A stretch of 60,000 nt of DNA from Liolophura sinensis (GCF_032854445.1 NC_088307.1:29234484-29294483); one strand, 5' to 3'; shown: positions 32,886 to 44,990, counted from the stretch's first letter. Notes: generated from the sequence alone by a model not told the origin. A program made the numbers and translations.

Positions 32886-34889
32886 ATATTATATTTTATT
32901 GTTCACCTGCGCGTGCTTTATTTATCTTAATGTCCAGTTCTTAAGACATTCATTGGCATGAGAAATGAATTAGCATGAATGTTATTTTCTTGAATATGTA
33001 AGCGTGATTTAGTGGGAGACAGTTTGACTTTGTCGGACGTACCATATTATGCATGTAACGCGACAGCAAATTCAAAACCTTCATTTGGAAGCTACATAAA
33101 CTGATACATAGATGTCAACAAACAGTCTACGAAACAGTCTACTATGAGCCTTAAGCTCATACCTGACCTGATTAAGGGTATCCAAATTATGGTATTTATC
33201 AGGAAATGTGCAAATCTGTTCTGCACTTTGAGAGCGAAGATGAAATACCCCAGACTAAATACATGTCTTTGAAAAATTCTATTTTCTCAGTTTAATTTCT
33301 ACATTTTCAAATAAAAATCATTAACTGCGATAGAATAATGCTGGATGAGTAGATTGTTTTCACTTTTATTTCACACTCAAACAAGTCAAACAGATAGAAT
33401 CCCCAAATATTGACTCGGAAATGTATTAAGAGTAAGTGTCGTTCAGTTCGTAAAAAACGAGCAGTTGGTGCGACCTGCGTGTAGATTTACAAAGCCTGAC
33501 GTCATACACGGATAACGATGACGTCACTCGTTATTGGTACATCATTCAAGAGTATCTTTGTTTCTGTGAAATGAAAATTCCAAAAATCCTGGTGTACTGA
33601 CTTAAGAACATTCTGCTAATTTAAAAGCTGCTTACCTCCTTTTAACTTCCACACGCTGCGGTGAGTAAAGCGTAGAAACTGTACAACTGTGAAGTGTGTA
33701 TATTTGCTTATACAATAGTTTACGTGGCTCAGACGAGGGCATAACATGGTCATCTTTTCACCTTGTGAGCGACAGAAATTTGGAATGTAGACGCCATCTT
33801 TGATAAACACACCTGTGTGGTCTGGATCTCTATATCACACAGTAAATATGGTCTAATTTATATTCATATCCATAACTATGAATACTTTGATGCTTTGGCG
33901 GAGCGAACTGCTTGTTAGCTGTAAGTTATGAAACTGTAGTTTAATGGAAACCCGTCACGGGGGTTGCAATGTTTTTTTGCTGGTCTTATTTCACGTGTAA
34001 TGGCATTTTAGGGTCACGCCGGTCACGCATTGTCAAATCTCCTTGTATTCAGAATATGGCATTTATGTCATTCGATCTATGAATTGTTTTATATTTCCCA
34101 ACTTAACTTTCAGAAATAAACATCTGTACCCATCTGTTCATTGACCTAGGACTCGGTCTTTGTGCGCGTGCTATCAAAGATATACACTACAAAAAACATG
34201 TTTCCTTTAATTCAACAGTAATTCAGATTACCTAATTATGTGTGAAAATGAAAGATAATACGGTCACAATTAACGCACGGTGCATTGGAAGCAAGCAGAA
34301 CATTCACTAATGACCAATTTCGGAAAAACAATCTTAATCTAGGTAAGAACAGCCGATCGAGTCCACCCTATCCACGTAATAGCGTGATTCGTGAAGACAG
34401 AAAACAGATGTTGTCCAAGTGAATGCCATCCATAGCGGTATACTGAGGTGATATGAATTCAGAATTACTTTAAGATCATAGGAAACACGTTTTGATCGCG
34501 TCCAGCTTTGACTCATCGAGGACAGCATAAGAACAGACCCGAGTTCCAGATTAGTGAATGTAAAGATTCAGAACAGTTAATGTAGGAGTCGAGCTGGGAA
34601 CATTGGTCAAACGAACTCAGAACTATTCCGTCATGTAGTCTTTGCATTGATTTTGTACGCTTGAACAAGTGGTGTGGTTTTAGTGCCAGAATAAAGCAGT
34701 ATTTTTGAAAGTTATAATATTACAGGATAATTCGTGCGCCTTTTAAAAGACGTTTCATTGGTGTCCTTTTACCACTAAATATGTTGAAAAGAAATTAAGG
34801 AAGGAGAATACAAAGATACTCCAGCCGCACTTACCCTGACTTGGCTTCCATGCTTCCTACCAAACTCAGATGTGTGGCCATGCGTGTTT
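32886..34889. other. No gene recognised
   Basis: AT-rich unique sequence. I see no exon, SINE or tandem array that I can support. Confidence 0.5.
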
Positions 34890-35275
34890 GTGTGTGAACA
34901 GTTTCACCATATTACGAAAACACCCCGAAAGCCAGTGACAACGCAGTTTCCTGCCGCCTTGTCTTAGTTCCAATCCGTCTACACAGACACAACAGTTTCA
35001 GCATTATTACAAAAACATCCCAAAACCAAGAGACAACGTAGTTTCCTGCCGCCTTATCTTAGTTCCAATCCGTCTACACAGACACAACAGTTTCAGCATT
35101 ATTACGAAAACATCCCGAAAGCCGGGGGCAACGTAGTTTCCTGCCGCCTTGTCTTAGTTCCAATCCGTCTACACAGACACAACAGTTTCACCATATTACG
35201 AAAACATCCCAAAAGCAAGTGACAACGTAGTTTCCTGCCGCCTTGTCTTAGTTCCAATCCGTCTACAGACACAAC
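34890..35275. repeat. 95 bp tandem repeat, four copies
   Basis: GTTTCCTGCCGCCTTGTCTT recurs at 34946, 35041, 35136 and 35230. Units also share CAATCCGTCTACACAGACAC and AACAGTTTCAGCATTATTAC. Units are nearly identical, so the array is recent or homogenised. Confidence 0.95.
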
Positions 35276-35464
35276 GCCGATGTAGATTCAAGATAAGTCA
35301 CATCTGTTTATTTAATTATGTATTCAATTGTTCTTTAAATATAGAAATCAACATAAAGAGTAAAACCGGGACAGTGGCGAACGGGTTATGGTTTGTAGTT
35401 TATCACTCGCATTATCGGTGAAATCTGGCCTTCGTCGCCTTATGCCTTCATTTCTGGTTCATTG

Positions 35465-36155
35465 ATCCATCGTGATCCATCTCCTGCCCACAACTGATAA
35501 CTGTGTATGATCAAGTTCATGATCCATCTCCTGTTAACAACTGATACATGTGCATGATCAAGATAATGATCCTTCTCCTGTCCACAATTGATACATGTAT
35601 ATGATCAAGTTAATGATCCATCTCCTACCCACAACTGATACATGTGTATGATCAAGTTCACGATCCATCTCATGCCCACAATTGATACATCTATATGGTC
35701 AAGTTCATGATCCATCTCCTACCCACAACTGATACATGTGTATGATCAAGTTCACGATCCATCTCATGCCCACAACTGATACATCTATATGACCAAGTTC
35801 ATGATCCATCTCCTGTTAACAACTGATACATGTGCATGATCAAGATAATGATCCTTCTCCTGTCCACAATTGATACATGTATATGATCAAGTTAATGATC
35901 CATCTCCTACCCACAACTGATACATGTGTATGATCAAGTTCATGATCCATCTCATGCCCTCAATTGATACATCCATATGGTCAAGTTCATGATCCATCTC
36001 ATGCCCACAACTGATACATGTATGTGATCAAGTTCATGATCCATCTCATGCCCACAATTGATACATCCATATGGTCAAGTTCATGATCCATCTCATGCCC
36101 ACAACTGATACATGTATGTGATCAAGTTCATGATCCATCTCCACCCACAACATTA
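35465..36155. repeat. 47 bp tandem repeat
   Basis: About 15 copies of a 47 bp unit (GATCCATCTCCTGCCCACAA, CTGATACATGTGTATGATCA, AGTTCAT). Variants such as CATGCCCACAATTGATACAT and GTTAACAACTGATACATGTG recur in blocks, indicating multi-unit duplications. Confidence 0.95.
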
Positions 36156-36775
36156 GTTCAATACGGCATTAAACTGACTTTTTAAGACTGCAACGTATCT
36201 GAGGTTTGACAATGATTTCACGCACTGTCAAGCCGACTTGTGAAATATTTCTTTGATTTTTTCACACCATATTCAAGAATATTCCACTGATACGATGGCG
36301 CGTCAAATACGTATGAATACGATTCTGCATAAATAAACGGGCTTTTGTCTCGGTACAAAACTGCGTTTTACAGTGCGGTATGTTGATTTACACCTGACGT
36401 AAATATTTCAGATAACACAAGAACACGAATCTACAGAATATATACAATGTATTCTTGACATGTCCAGATTCACTGCTGTAGACTTGATATATTTTGTTTT
36501 CAATGCATTCATGGGAATCGACACAACTGTACTCATTTTTTTATTTGGAGATGCTGTAAACGCGGCCTGCTCTCAAACTTGGTATACGAACCTCTTTCTC
36601 CAGTGTATAATAAAGCCTGCGAAAAATTCCGAAGAGTAAAGATCTGTCTTGCTGCCTTTTCTGTTCCTTACCTTAACTCTTGATGAGGGCAGAGATGAAC
36701 GTACATGTAGAACGACAAATATTAGTGAAACTGTTTACATCTATTACTGCTACAGCCGTAACTACCCTACCTTTA

Positions 36776-36811
<36 letters not shown>

Positions 36812-36995
36812 AGCCCTGTAGTTCCGCCATGCCAGTGCACGACATAGCCTACTGTGGTTTGTTTCTGTGCGATCTATACCTGGTGCATCAGAGTAGATAC
36901 TGCTCACGCATCTTGTCAACATGGAACGCTTCACAGAATCATTTAGGACGGTGATTTATTTGATAAAGTCGTGAATATAATGGACAATTTCCAGA
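36156..36995. other. SINE scrap and AT microsatellite, no gene
   Basis: At 36265-36308, CACACCATATTCAAGAATAT followed by TCCACTGATACGATGGCG is a decayed minus-strand family 1 core. At about 36779-36809 lies a pure AT dinucleotide run. The ORF across the run is spurious. Confidence 0.6.
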
Positions 36996-37280
36996 CGGCA
37001 ACTTGATTTATTTATTTATTTGATTGGTGTTTTACGCCGTACTCAAGAATATTTCACTTATACGACGGCGGCCAGCATTATGGTTGGTGGAAACCGGGAA
37101 GAGCTCGGGGGAAACACACGACCATCCGCAGGTTGCTGGCAGACCTTTCCACTTACGGCCGGAGAGGAAGCCAGCATGAGCTGGACTTGAACTCACAGCG
37201 ACCGCATTGGTGAGAGGCTTCTGGGTCATTACGCTGCGCTAGCGCGCTAACCGACTGAGCCACGGAGGCCCCGGCAACTT
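36996..37280 (-). mobile_element. Full-length SINE family 1 with target-site duplication
   Basis: Best complete copy in the window, body about 37005-37272. In minus-strand order it has the tRNA-like head (GGGGCCTCCGTGGCTCAGTC, GGTTAGCGCGCTAGCGCAGC), the B-box region (GTGAGTTCAAGTCC), the middle (CCTCTCCGGCCGTAAGTGG), the core (TAATGCTGGCCGCCGTCGTA, TAAGTGAAATATTCTTGAG) and the tail (CAATCAAATAAATAAATAAA). GGCAACTT at 36997-37004 and 37273-37280 is the target-site duplication (plus one ambiguous C). Minus-strand ORFs here are not genes. Confidence 0.95.
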
Positions 37281-37411
37281 AAAGAGCTGAACGTCCTGTT
37301 TCCTTCATGACAACTAAAGAAAAGCAAATCGCCCCAATTCAGGTGGAGAGAATGGTGAAACCCACCATCAATGGCCAAGCCTAAATCATCGTATTATGAG
37401 GAAAAAACCTA

Positions 37412-37605
37412 GATTTATTTATTTATTTATTTATTTATTTATTTGCATTTCACGCCTTAATCAACAATATTTCACTTATAAGACAGTGGCCAGCATTATG
37501 GTGGGAGGAAACCGGGCAGAACGCGAGGGAAACACTCGACCAGGTTGCTGCAAGACCTTCCCACCTACGGCTGTAGACGATACAGCATACCTTGGACTGA
37601 AACTT
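37412..37605 (-). mobile_element. Diverged SINE family 1
   Basis: Begins with a long TTTA run (about 37412-37442) that corresponds to the element's tail. The core (AATATTTCACTTATAAGACA, GTGGCCAGCATTATGGTGGG, AGGAAACCGGGCAGAACG) and part of the middle follow. The head is missing or unrecognisable. Confidence 0.88.
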
Positions 37606-39178
37606 TGAAGTAATATTTCTGGCCTGCAATCAAGTGGGCGCTAACACCTTATCTGCTGCACAGCACTCGGAAAGACATCAGTTGCTTCGTTACCTGTAAT
37701 CTCCACGTACTGGCATCCTGTCAACGCATATCTCTGTTACTTACAAAACAAGTACTAATCCAAAGTAACATATGAAACAAAGTCAGTAGAGCGCAACGCC
37801 ATACAAAGTCTTTAATGTGAAGAAAACAGACTGCGAGTCAGAAAATATGACGGCAGGAACAAAAATTCGCCACGAACTGTGAAGAAGAATGGCAGAGACT
37901 TGCCTTTGAGTACGGGCAGGTAATCGGGTAACTGTATTTAGATTTAGAACAGTTGATTTCAGAGAGTGTAAAACCTGCTGAATATTTGCTTGATCAACAT
38001 ATCGAGATGGATCTCGGAACACCTGGAAATAATTCACCCCAAGGGTTTCCTTCCTTAGTGGCTGATATAAAAGCCTCTAAATAATGATAACTTCAGATGA
38101 ATGAGTGTGAAAATAATTTGTAAATACAATTGTTTTGTTAAACAAAGAACTACATCTAAAAGGACGGAGTGCCTTGCTGACAAAATTATAATTGGAAAGC
38201 TAAAGTCGAAAATAATGGAATAGTGCAATAATACAACAAAGTATTCCGTCATTACAAATAACAACAGTATAGTTTGTCGCAGAGAACTGCGACTACATGA
38301 CGGACTACACAATGACTGATCGACAAAGTAGTCGGTTAATTGTGGGCTACGATTTTCTGACGGTTTGCTCACTCCATGCTCGCAGAATGGAGTATTAAGC
38401 TGAAAATAATGCACTTCTTGTGTTGCTTTGTTTAAGATCACCATATCCATCCTCTTGCATCCTGTAGTTTATATGTCACAATACAAATATATAGCCCGTT
38501 TCACATCACGAAATTGCCTGCGATTGTCTGTGAATATATTTACGGATGTTACATATAGCATTGTCCTGTGGAATGAGATTTTTGTGAGGCCGGATTTTTT
38601 CTAATTGTGTCGGCAGAATCATACATGTTTGCAAAATTTCCCATGGATGTACGTCTAGATCGATTAAGCTTCAGTGTGGCAGATTTTCTGTATCTATACG
38701 CAGGACAATCGACACGCAAGGAGCAAATCTTTTAATGGGGTTTTGTGCTCTCGAGGCGGGAAGGTAATTGGATGCCGTTGAGGGTTTCCCTAGGAGGTAG
38801 GGCGCATGTAGATAATAAGCTATCACTGATAATTTCTCATAACACTATTTTTGATCTGTCGTCATGGAAACGGTACCGTAAATGATCAATGCCACGGCCA
38901 GCAGTTCACCGAGTCCCCCCTCAAAGACTTAACATCTCTCGTCTTGCTGCATATGACATGTAACTGGTTTTGTCAATGAAACGTGAGGGGTGCGCCAAGG
39001 TTATTCTGTCAGCTTCTAAATGCCTTCAAACTAAAACATTGGTGTAGTCTGTCCACAAAGGAGTTTGTGTCAAATTTACAACCAAGATATCTGTTTCCAA
39101 TGCATCATCGTATATCTGCGAACAGCCTATAGATGACCATATGGGCACTTCCGAAAATACAAGCTAGTGGATTTCCCT
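37606..39178. other. No gene; GPCR2 upstream region
   Basis: A 131-codon minus-strand ORF at 38450-38055 is AT-driven and has no domain or splice support. GTGCGCCAAGGTTATTCT (38990-39007) is shared with the region downstream of GPCR1. No convincing TATA box is seen. Confidence 0.4.
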
Positions 39179-40177
39179 ATGGATAACATAATCAGTAACT
39201 GCTCCTTTAACCGATCGGAATTACTACAATCGGAAGAGGCTTTGATCCCGCAGACCGTGCGGATTGTAGTGATCCTCGTGGTCTCTGTGACCGTGATCCT
39301 CACGAACCTGCTCAATTTGATCGTGCTACAGAAAACACGACAGATTCCGCCCATCGCCAAGATCTGCGTGCTCAACCTGAGTGTGGCCGACCTGTCGTCG
39401 GGTGTCGTCTGTATGCTGCCCTGTTTGGTGCCGGCTGTGACCGGCTCCTGGCCGTACGGAACGATCTGGTGTCAAATCGCCGGGATCTTCCACGGGACAT
39501 GTTGTTCTGTCTCAATATGGAGTCTATCCGTGGTTAGCGTTGACAGGTACATGGCTATAAAGTTTCCTTTGCGGTACCACACCTTGATGACACCTAGGCG
39601 CTGTGTGACTGCTCTGTTGGCTTTGTGGGGCCTTGGGGTCGGGACGTTTCTCTTGCCTATCTTCATCTCAGAAGATCTGATATACTATGAGTTCTCTCCC
39701 GCTACTGTGATTTGCGGGATGTACTGGGAATACAGATGGCTGTGTCTCGTCAGTGGATTGTATACCCCATTACCGTCGGCTATTACCATAGTTTTCACGT
39801 CCATATCCGTCATACGAGAGATGGGAATTCTGTCCAAAATCCGGGTAATACCTGCTGGTGGAGAAAGCAATGCACAGAAACAGGACATACGTGCCATTAA
39901 TGTGCTCAGCGCTACTGCTTCCGTTTACTTCATCGCGTGGGGCCCTTATGTCGTATCCGAGTTCACATTAATATTCACAGATAGTGTTACAATCCCACCT
40001 GGTGTCCAGTTTTCGTTTATGTGGCTGGCTAATAGTAACAGTTTTATGAATGTCTTTATCTACTCTATGGTTTACAAATCATTCCGAGTGAAGACTGCCC
40101 AACTGATCCGTTCAGTTTTACTCTGCAAGTTTCGTGGATTTCATGTCTCGGAAGAAAACAGTTCTCTCGAAAATTAA
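39179..40177 (+). CDS. Class A orphan GPCR (paralogue 2), intronless
   Basis: A 332-residue seven-helix receptor, co-linear with GPCR1 and identical over long stretches of TM1-TM4 and TM7. Numbering is from the ATG at 39179. Glycosylation sites are NCS (7) and NRS (11). The disulfide pair is Cys98 and Cys179, DRY is at 122-124, WGP contains W254 and P256, and NVFIY is at 291-295. It shares the unusual His at 3.32 (105) and Val for Pro in NPxxY. Most differences are in the N-terminus, the third intracellular loop (GGESNAQKQD against GGRNNTMKLD) and the C-tail (VSEENSSLEN). Near-identity of the core with drift at the ends suggests purifying selection or gene conversion after duplication. Being intronless, it could descend from an ancient retrocopy. 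Ligand unknown. Confidence 0.96.
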   Translation: MDNIISNCSFNRSELLQSEEALIPQTVRIVVILVVSVTVILTNLLNLIVLQKTRQIPPIAKICVLNLSVADLSSGVVCMLPCLVPAVTGSWPYGTIWCQIAGIFHGTCCSVSIWSLSVVSVDRYMAIKFPLRYHTLMTPRRCVTALLALWGLGVGTFLLPIFISEDLIYYEFSPATVICGMYWEYRWLCLVSGLYTPLPSAITIVFTSISVIREMGILSKIRVIPAGGESNAQKQDIRAINVLSATASVYFIAWGPYVVSEFTLIFTDSVTIPPGVQFSFMWLANSNSFMNVFIYSMVYKSFRVKTAQLIRSVLLCKFRGFHVSEENSSLEN

Positions 40178-40591
40178 AATCCTTAACTTTACATTTGAAG
40201 AAGACAATAGACAGTCAATATATATATATATATTTTTGTGACTTGTATCTATTAATGGATGACCAACTTCTCCTTGTATTCGGTCTGGAGATTACGGACA
40301 GTGAGTATAGGATTTTTGTTGGCAGATATGGAGTGTTTAGTATCTGTGTCACAATTTTGTCTGATTCCTCTGACCGCTGTGTTAGGGGACTTGTTAACAT
40401 CCGTGTTTAACAGATGGAACCAAAGGGTATCTAACATACCTACACTTGAATTCTGCCTGAAAATTATCAACGAACTAAGAGTTTGATATTTCGATTTTGC
40501 ATTCGTTATTATTACAGCACCAACTGCATTATTGAAAATTGACGATTGCTTCTGTTTTACATGTTTTTAGCGTTATTTACTATTTGTAGAG
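40178..40591. other. GPCR2 3' flank
   Basis: A short TA microsatellite lies at about 40218-40233. No clear AATAAA is seen close to the stop. Small ORFs on both strands are noise. Confidence 0.4.
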
Positions 40592-40805
40592 GGGGCCTCC
40601 GTGGCTCAGTTGGCTATTTATTTATATGATTGGTGTTTTACACCACACTCAGGAATATTTCACGTATACGACGACGGCAAGCATTAAGGTGGGAGGAAAC
40701 CCGAGCGAAACCCACAGCCATCCGTAGGTTGCTGCAGACCTTCGTTATGATTTCTCACGTAAGCCCGGAGACAAAGCTAGCGTGAGCTGGACTTATAGCT
40801 GGACT
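40592..40805 (-). mobile_element. SINE family 1 inserted beside an opposite SINE head
   Basis: At 40592-40613, GGGGCCTCCGTGGCTCAGTT is an intact plus-strand family 1 head that stops abruptly. From 40614 a minus-strand copy begins with its tail (TATTTATTTATATGATTGG) and runs through the core (AATATTTCACGTATACGACG) to AGCTGGACTTATAGC. The missing remainder of the plus-strand copy is not found downstream, so a nested insertion was followed by deletion, or an inverted rearrangement occurred. Confidence 0.85.
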
Positions 40806-40924
40806 GGAGAAATAATTATTACAAAATTCTCCCGCTTTGAATCTGTAATGGATTTGTATCTGTGAGTTTGGTGGGAATTGTGATTGTGAAGGGTACAGAT
40901 TTGGATTATAAAGTTATGATTTCT

Positions 40925-41115
40925 TTACTTATTAATTTATTCGGAGTTTAACGCCGTGCTCAAGAATATTTCTCTGATACGACGGCGGCCAGCATTATTG
41001 TTTAGGGAAACCAAACAGAGCAATTGGGGAACGCACGACCACCCGTAGGCTGCTGCGAGACTTTCCTACGTACGAGTAGAAAGTTTTTGTGCTCGCGCTT
41101 GGACGGAATGGTTTA
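40925..41115 (-). mobile_element. Diverged SINE family 1
   Basis: Tail (TTATTAATTTATTCGGAG), core (CGCCGTGCTCAAGAATATTT, GATACGACGGCGGCCAGCAT) and middle (ACGACCACCCGTAGGCTGCT) are recognisable. The head is degraded. Confidence 0.85.
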
Positions 41116-41984
41116 TCCGTAGCCAACTGAACCGTGCTACTCTAACGTAGCGCGTATAGTCCGCCATGTTTCATGCTTGATCCTCAGGCAAGGTATGTGG
41201 CCGCTGATTGAAATATAAAATGTAAAATGACAACGAAATCCAATGATAAGGATACCCTTATTCGTTTGAAGACAGAAAAAGTAAAAACCAAATAAATTCC
41301 CCACGACAGGTCTCGTTTCAAGAAATTTTCCAACAACCAGAACATTGCCGGAAGTGGCAGAATTTCGAACTCAAAACATTGCCGACGTAGGTTCGATTTT
41401 TTTCGATTCAAAAGTTTAAATGCCTCCTGTTTCTGCGCAGTGATACTGTCGTTGTTCGACAATAAGATGTTTCATCATTTCAGCTTCATCTCTAAGCTTG
41501 CAGGGGACCGATTCCTTTTTCACATAAGTGAAAATCAAAAAAATCTGTACGATGCATAGTTAATGGTACTGTAAGTTGAAATTTGGACAAATTTGTCTTA
41601 AGATAACATTGATGAGGGGAAATTTTAAACTGAAAAATAAGCATTGACATCGTATTTCAAATTTTGATTTAAATCAGAAATGGTTTTGTGGAATCTACCC
41701 CAGACCATCCATTGTAGAAAATGAAGAAAGTAGAAAGTTCTTTATGTTTGCTCAGACTTAAGTCAGCCTCGAGAAATCGGGACAGATTTATTCGGATGCT
41801 TCTTTGTCGACATCTTCCATGGAGCTCTGTGTACAACCTTACGTCTTTTGAAAACCCCTTGTCTTTCCTTAATGGTGAGTGTTATAACCAACCATACATA
41901 AATGTAACAACTAATTGGATGAATGACAAGAGAGTAATATAATAAAATAACTTACACTACGTATTAAAAAAAGAGCAGAGGTGA
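41116..41984. other. No gene recognised
   Basis: Unique sequence with ORFs under 95 codons and no domain or exon signal. Confidence 0.5.
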
Positions 41985-42150
41985 CATTGTGGTAACTGGC
42001 AAACGACCGTAAGTGAGAAGGTGTGCCAGCAGCCTGCAGATAGTCGTGGGTTTCCCCCCGGGCTCTGCCCGGTTTCATCCCACCATAATGTTGACTGCCG
42101 TCGTATAAGTGAAATAGTCTTAAGTACGGCGTAAAATTCCAATCAAATAA
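41985..42150 (+). mobile_element. SINE family 1, 3' part
   Basis: GCCAGCAGCCTGCAGATAGT, then GGGCTCTGCCCGGTTTCATC, CCACCATAATGTTGACTGCC, AAGTACGGCGTAAAATTCCA and an AATAAATAAATAA tail. The head is strongly diverged or absent. Confidence 0.88.
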
Positions 42151-42771
42151 ATAAATAACTCACACGTGTGGCCTCTTTTCAATTTACCGTAGTTAGCACT
42201 TTACTCTAACTGTTCATGTAAATGCTTAAGTAGGGACAAACTCTTCCGTCTGTGGCGTCAGTTTATCTTGCTGTCATGTTGGTGTGCGGTAATGATCTCT
42301 AATAAACTTTTTGTTGACTCCAAGATTATCCAAGTGGTTGCTGGAGCTCCGCCCGGCGCAAGTTGGCATCAACTCCCACCCCTCCCCCCTACCCCCCCCC
42401 CCCCCAAAAGAAATTCAAAACAAAAAAAAAAAACAAAAAGCGTGAAGCGCGTGATGATATCGATAATTTCCTGGTGTACGTACCTGGAATGGAAACAAGA
42501 TCTTGTGTGTTCTGGTGATTGAAAGACAAGCGTCTTAATCACGCAGCCAAGACAAATAAACGCAGTCGTGTTGGAGAGACATAACATCTCGTATGAGCAT
42601 ATATACTTACCAAAGTGCTTTGTACATCTATAGTTTACACTGCTTTATATATACACTGGTGTTAAGAGATCCCTGAGACGACAAATCTCGTGCATTACAC
42701 ACTGGCTCCAGTGTTGGCGCTTCTATGCAAGCCCTCATCATCTTTTCTCGGTAACAACACCGCATCGATGG
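42151..42771. other. No gene; C-rich and A-rich simple tracts
   Basis: A C-rich tract (about 42377-42405) is followed by an A-rich tract (42416-42440). ORFs here reflect these tracts. Confidence 0.5.
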
Positions 42772-43092
42772 AGTAATGAGTGCTTGGGGATTAACGTCGT
42801 ACTAAACAATTTTTCAGGTGTATGACGACGAAGTAGTCCTTAGATTGCATGTACATGTAATGTGCCTCATTGCTGTAGAATGGATCTCCATCGCTCTTTT
42901 ATCTAGTGCTGCTTCACTGGGCCCGCCCGAGCCATTATACCGATACTGGTCAACCGGTCGTTGCTTTATCCCCTTCATGCTGAACGCCAAGCGGGAAAGC
43001 TACAACCTCCTCTTAGGCGTGACTTCAACCAGGATTGACCCTGGATCTACCGCTCCCGAAGCGAAAGCTCCACCAACTGTGCTATAGGGGCC
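42772..43092 (-). mobile_element. Full-length SINE family 2
   Basis: In minus-strand order it has a tRNA-like head with CCCCTATAGCACAGTTGGTG and B-box-like GGGTCAATCC, then a body (TTGGCGTTCAGCATGAAGGG, TATAATGGCTCGGGCGGGCC, CAGTGAAGCAGCACTAGATA). The 3' end is CTTCGTCGTCATACACCTG, AAAAATTGTTTAGTACGACG, TTAATCCCCAAGCACTCAT. The 3' end matches 30470-30530, and body plus 3' end match 53654-53922, which defines the family. No clear target-site duplication is seen. Confidence 0.87.
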
Positions 43093-44639
43093 GATAACAC
43101 AATGTCGGGCATAATGATCTTTGTTCCAACGATTAAAAACAAAAAAAGGCAAACATGTTTCCAGTTTCAGCATAGCGAATTAAATTTTACGAGCTACTGG
43201 ATTATTTTTTCAAGCAAATATGTTATTTGAAAATGGGAAATATCTGTGAAAGCTTCTAAATGAGTTGTTTCATGTTTAAAGCGGGGTATATTACATATGC
43301 ATGGTATTTGTTCAGAGAAATTGCCCTGTTGAGATGAATCGTTTTCCTTAAGTCTCTAAATGGATCAAGCTCTGCTGGAAATATGTGTTCGAGGGCTATA
43401 TAAACATAACAATTTGCTGCATTCTTTCATGTTAACGTAAGCTATCTTATTAGGTATCTTTAAACTCTGGTTGAAAAACATACTAAACTGGTTAATGTGA
43501 ACATAAACGATAATACGAATTAAACGTACATGGTAAACCTATGTAGTTTGTCACGGCACCATGTTTAATGGATAACATCTTAAGTGTTTCTTACAAAAAG
43601 GCATCAGTATCGCTACTACGTTAGTACAATAAATAGTTTTACAGGCGTTTTCAGGGTAAATTAAGGTGGATTTTAATATATTTCTAAAAATTCGTTCGAT
43701 TTCAGTCGCTAAAACAGTGATTTCATGAAAGGAATGACTCTTGCCAAACAATGAAACCACTGTGCAAGTCAGTTACTCACCTTTGATTTCGGAGTTCAAG
43801 CTAGATGTTCGACCTCGGTCGCTTCTCGACCTCTGTGACAAAAGGCGGACTGTACTGGGTGATCGTCTGGCTTGAACACCTGATCCTCAGCCGGTAACTG
43901 TAAGATAATAGGCCCTAGCACGCCTTCATCACGAATACTTTGAAATGTTCACCTTTTTGAACCGCATGTAATGACGAGCACCTTATGTCACACCCTGAGC
44001 ATCAGGTTGTAACGGGAAAATTTAATCAAAGGTTCTTGTTTGAAAAGTTTTCATTTTGGTACAGTGGATTTCTGTTGACACTGACGAGCCTCCTGTGTGG
44101 TTTTGTGCGATCTGCTCGTGGATCCATTAGCTCTACGCGTGATGTTTTCAAAAGGCTTGTAAAACTTGCTAACCAACTTTTAGTTTTCTCTAACCTAACC
44201 CTGACCTTTCCAGGCTTATCGGAATTATTAGAGATGAATTAGAGATGGATCCAACTGTTACGAAGAGGTGATCATATCTTAAGTTTTAAATAGACTCGAC
44301 TTGTTTCAAAAATCGTTTAACACTTAAGATTTACTTATTTATTTATTTCAATATTTTAACATATTTGTCGCACACTTATTGTTGTAGTGTCTGGAGAAAA
44401 AAAAACATAATATCGAATATTTGATGAAAATGCGAGACATTTAACGAAAAACACAAGTGAATTGCTGGCCAATCATTTCCACGTTCGCCCGATGGTATCG
44501 TGTATGAAACATGTCTAAACAGAAACATCATAAATTAATAATAAATTCTTCACTTTTTCGCCAAATCCACGATGGTATCTGAGGGTGATAGAATGCAGGA
44601 TTTATTTATTTACTTGTTCATTTATTATCAAGATTTATT
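43093..44639. other. No gene recognised
   Basis: AT-rich unique sequence. An 85-codon ORF near 43985-44242 begins at a plausible ATG but has no domain, and I treat it as noise. Confidence 0.45.
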
Positions 44640-44990
44640 ATTTACTTATTTATTTCTTAATTTATTTATTTGACTGGTCTTTAACGCCATTATCAGGTAT
44701 CTTTTACTTATGAATATACAATGCCGATTAGTTTTATCCCGGTTAAATCAAAATGCCTAGGGTAAACCACCGAACTTTGGAAAGCTGCTGACGAACTTTT
44801 GATATCCACATTTGATATACAGACATGCACAGCATGTTGATGGAATCTATGCATCGAAACATACATTCATGTACCAGCCGACAACCAAAGAGGACATTCC
44901 ATGTGAATAATCGCAGCGCCAATTCTCAAAACGACGTATAGCACAAAATATCAAAGAACTATGAACGTATATCAAGACTGCGGGGATTGC
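44640..44990. repeat. Decayed SINE tail joined to dispersed repeats
   Basis: TTATTTATTTGACTGGTCTT with TAACGCCATTATCAGG (44659-44697) is a worn minus-strand family 1 tail. GGTAAACCACCGAACTTTGG with AAAGCTGCTGACGAACTTT (44762-44800) matches the repeat at 8398 and 12262. ACATTCATGTACCAGCCGAC to ATATCAAAGAACTATGAACG (44865-44970) matches copies near 15400, 56290 and 56960. Confidence 0.6.

Noticed and set aside
31418-32944. Several long ORFs on both strands
   Set aside because: All lie in the 19 bp and 48 bp tandem arrays.
36996-37280. tRNA gene in the SINE head
   Set aside because: A/B-box-like sequence is present, but it is fused to the SINE core and tail and repeated through the window; no free-standing mature tRNA can be folded convincingly.
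38055-38450. 131-codon minus-strand ORF
   Set aside because: AT-driven, low-complexity hydrophobic composition, no splice or domain support and no relative in the window.
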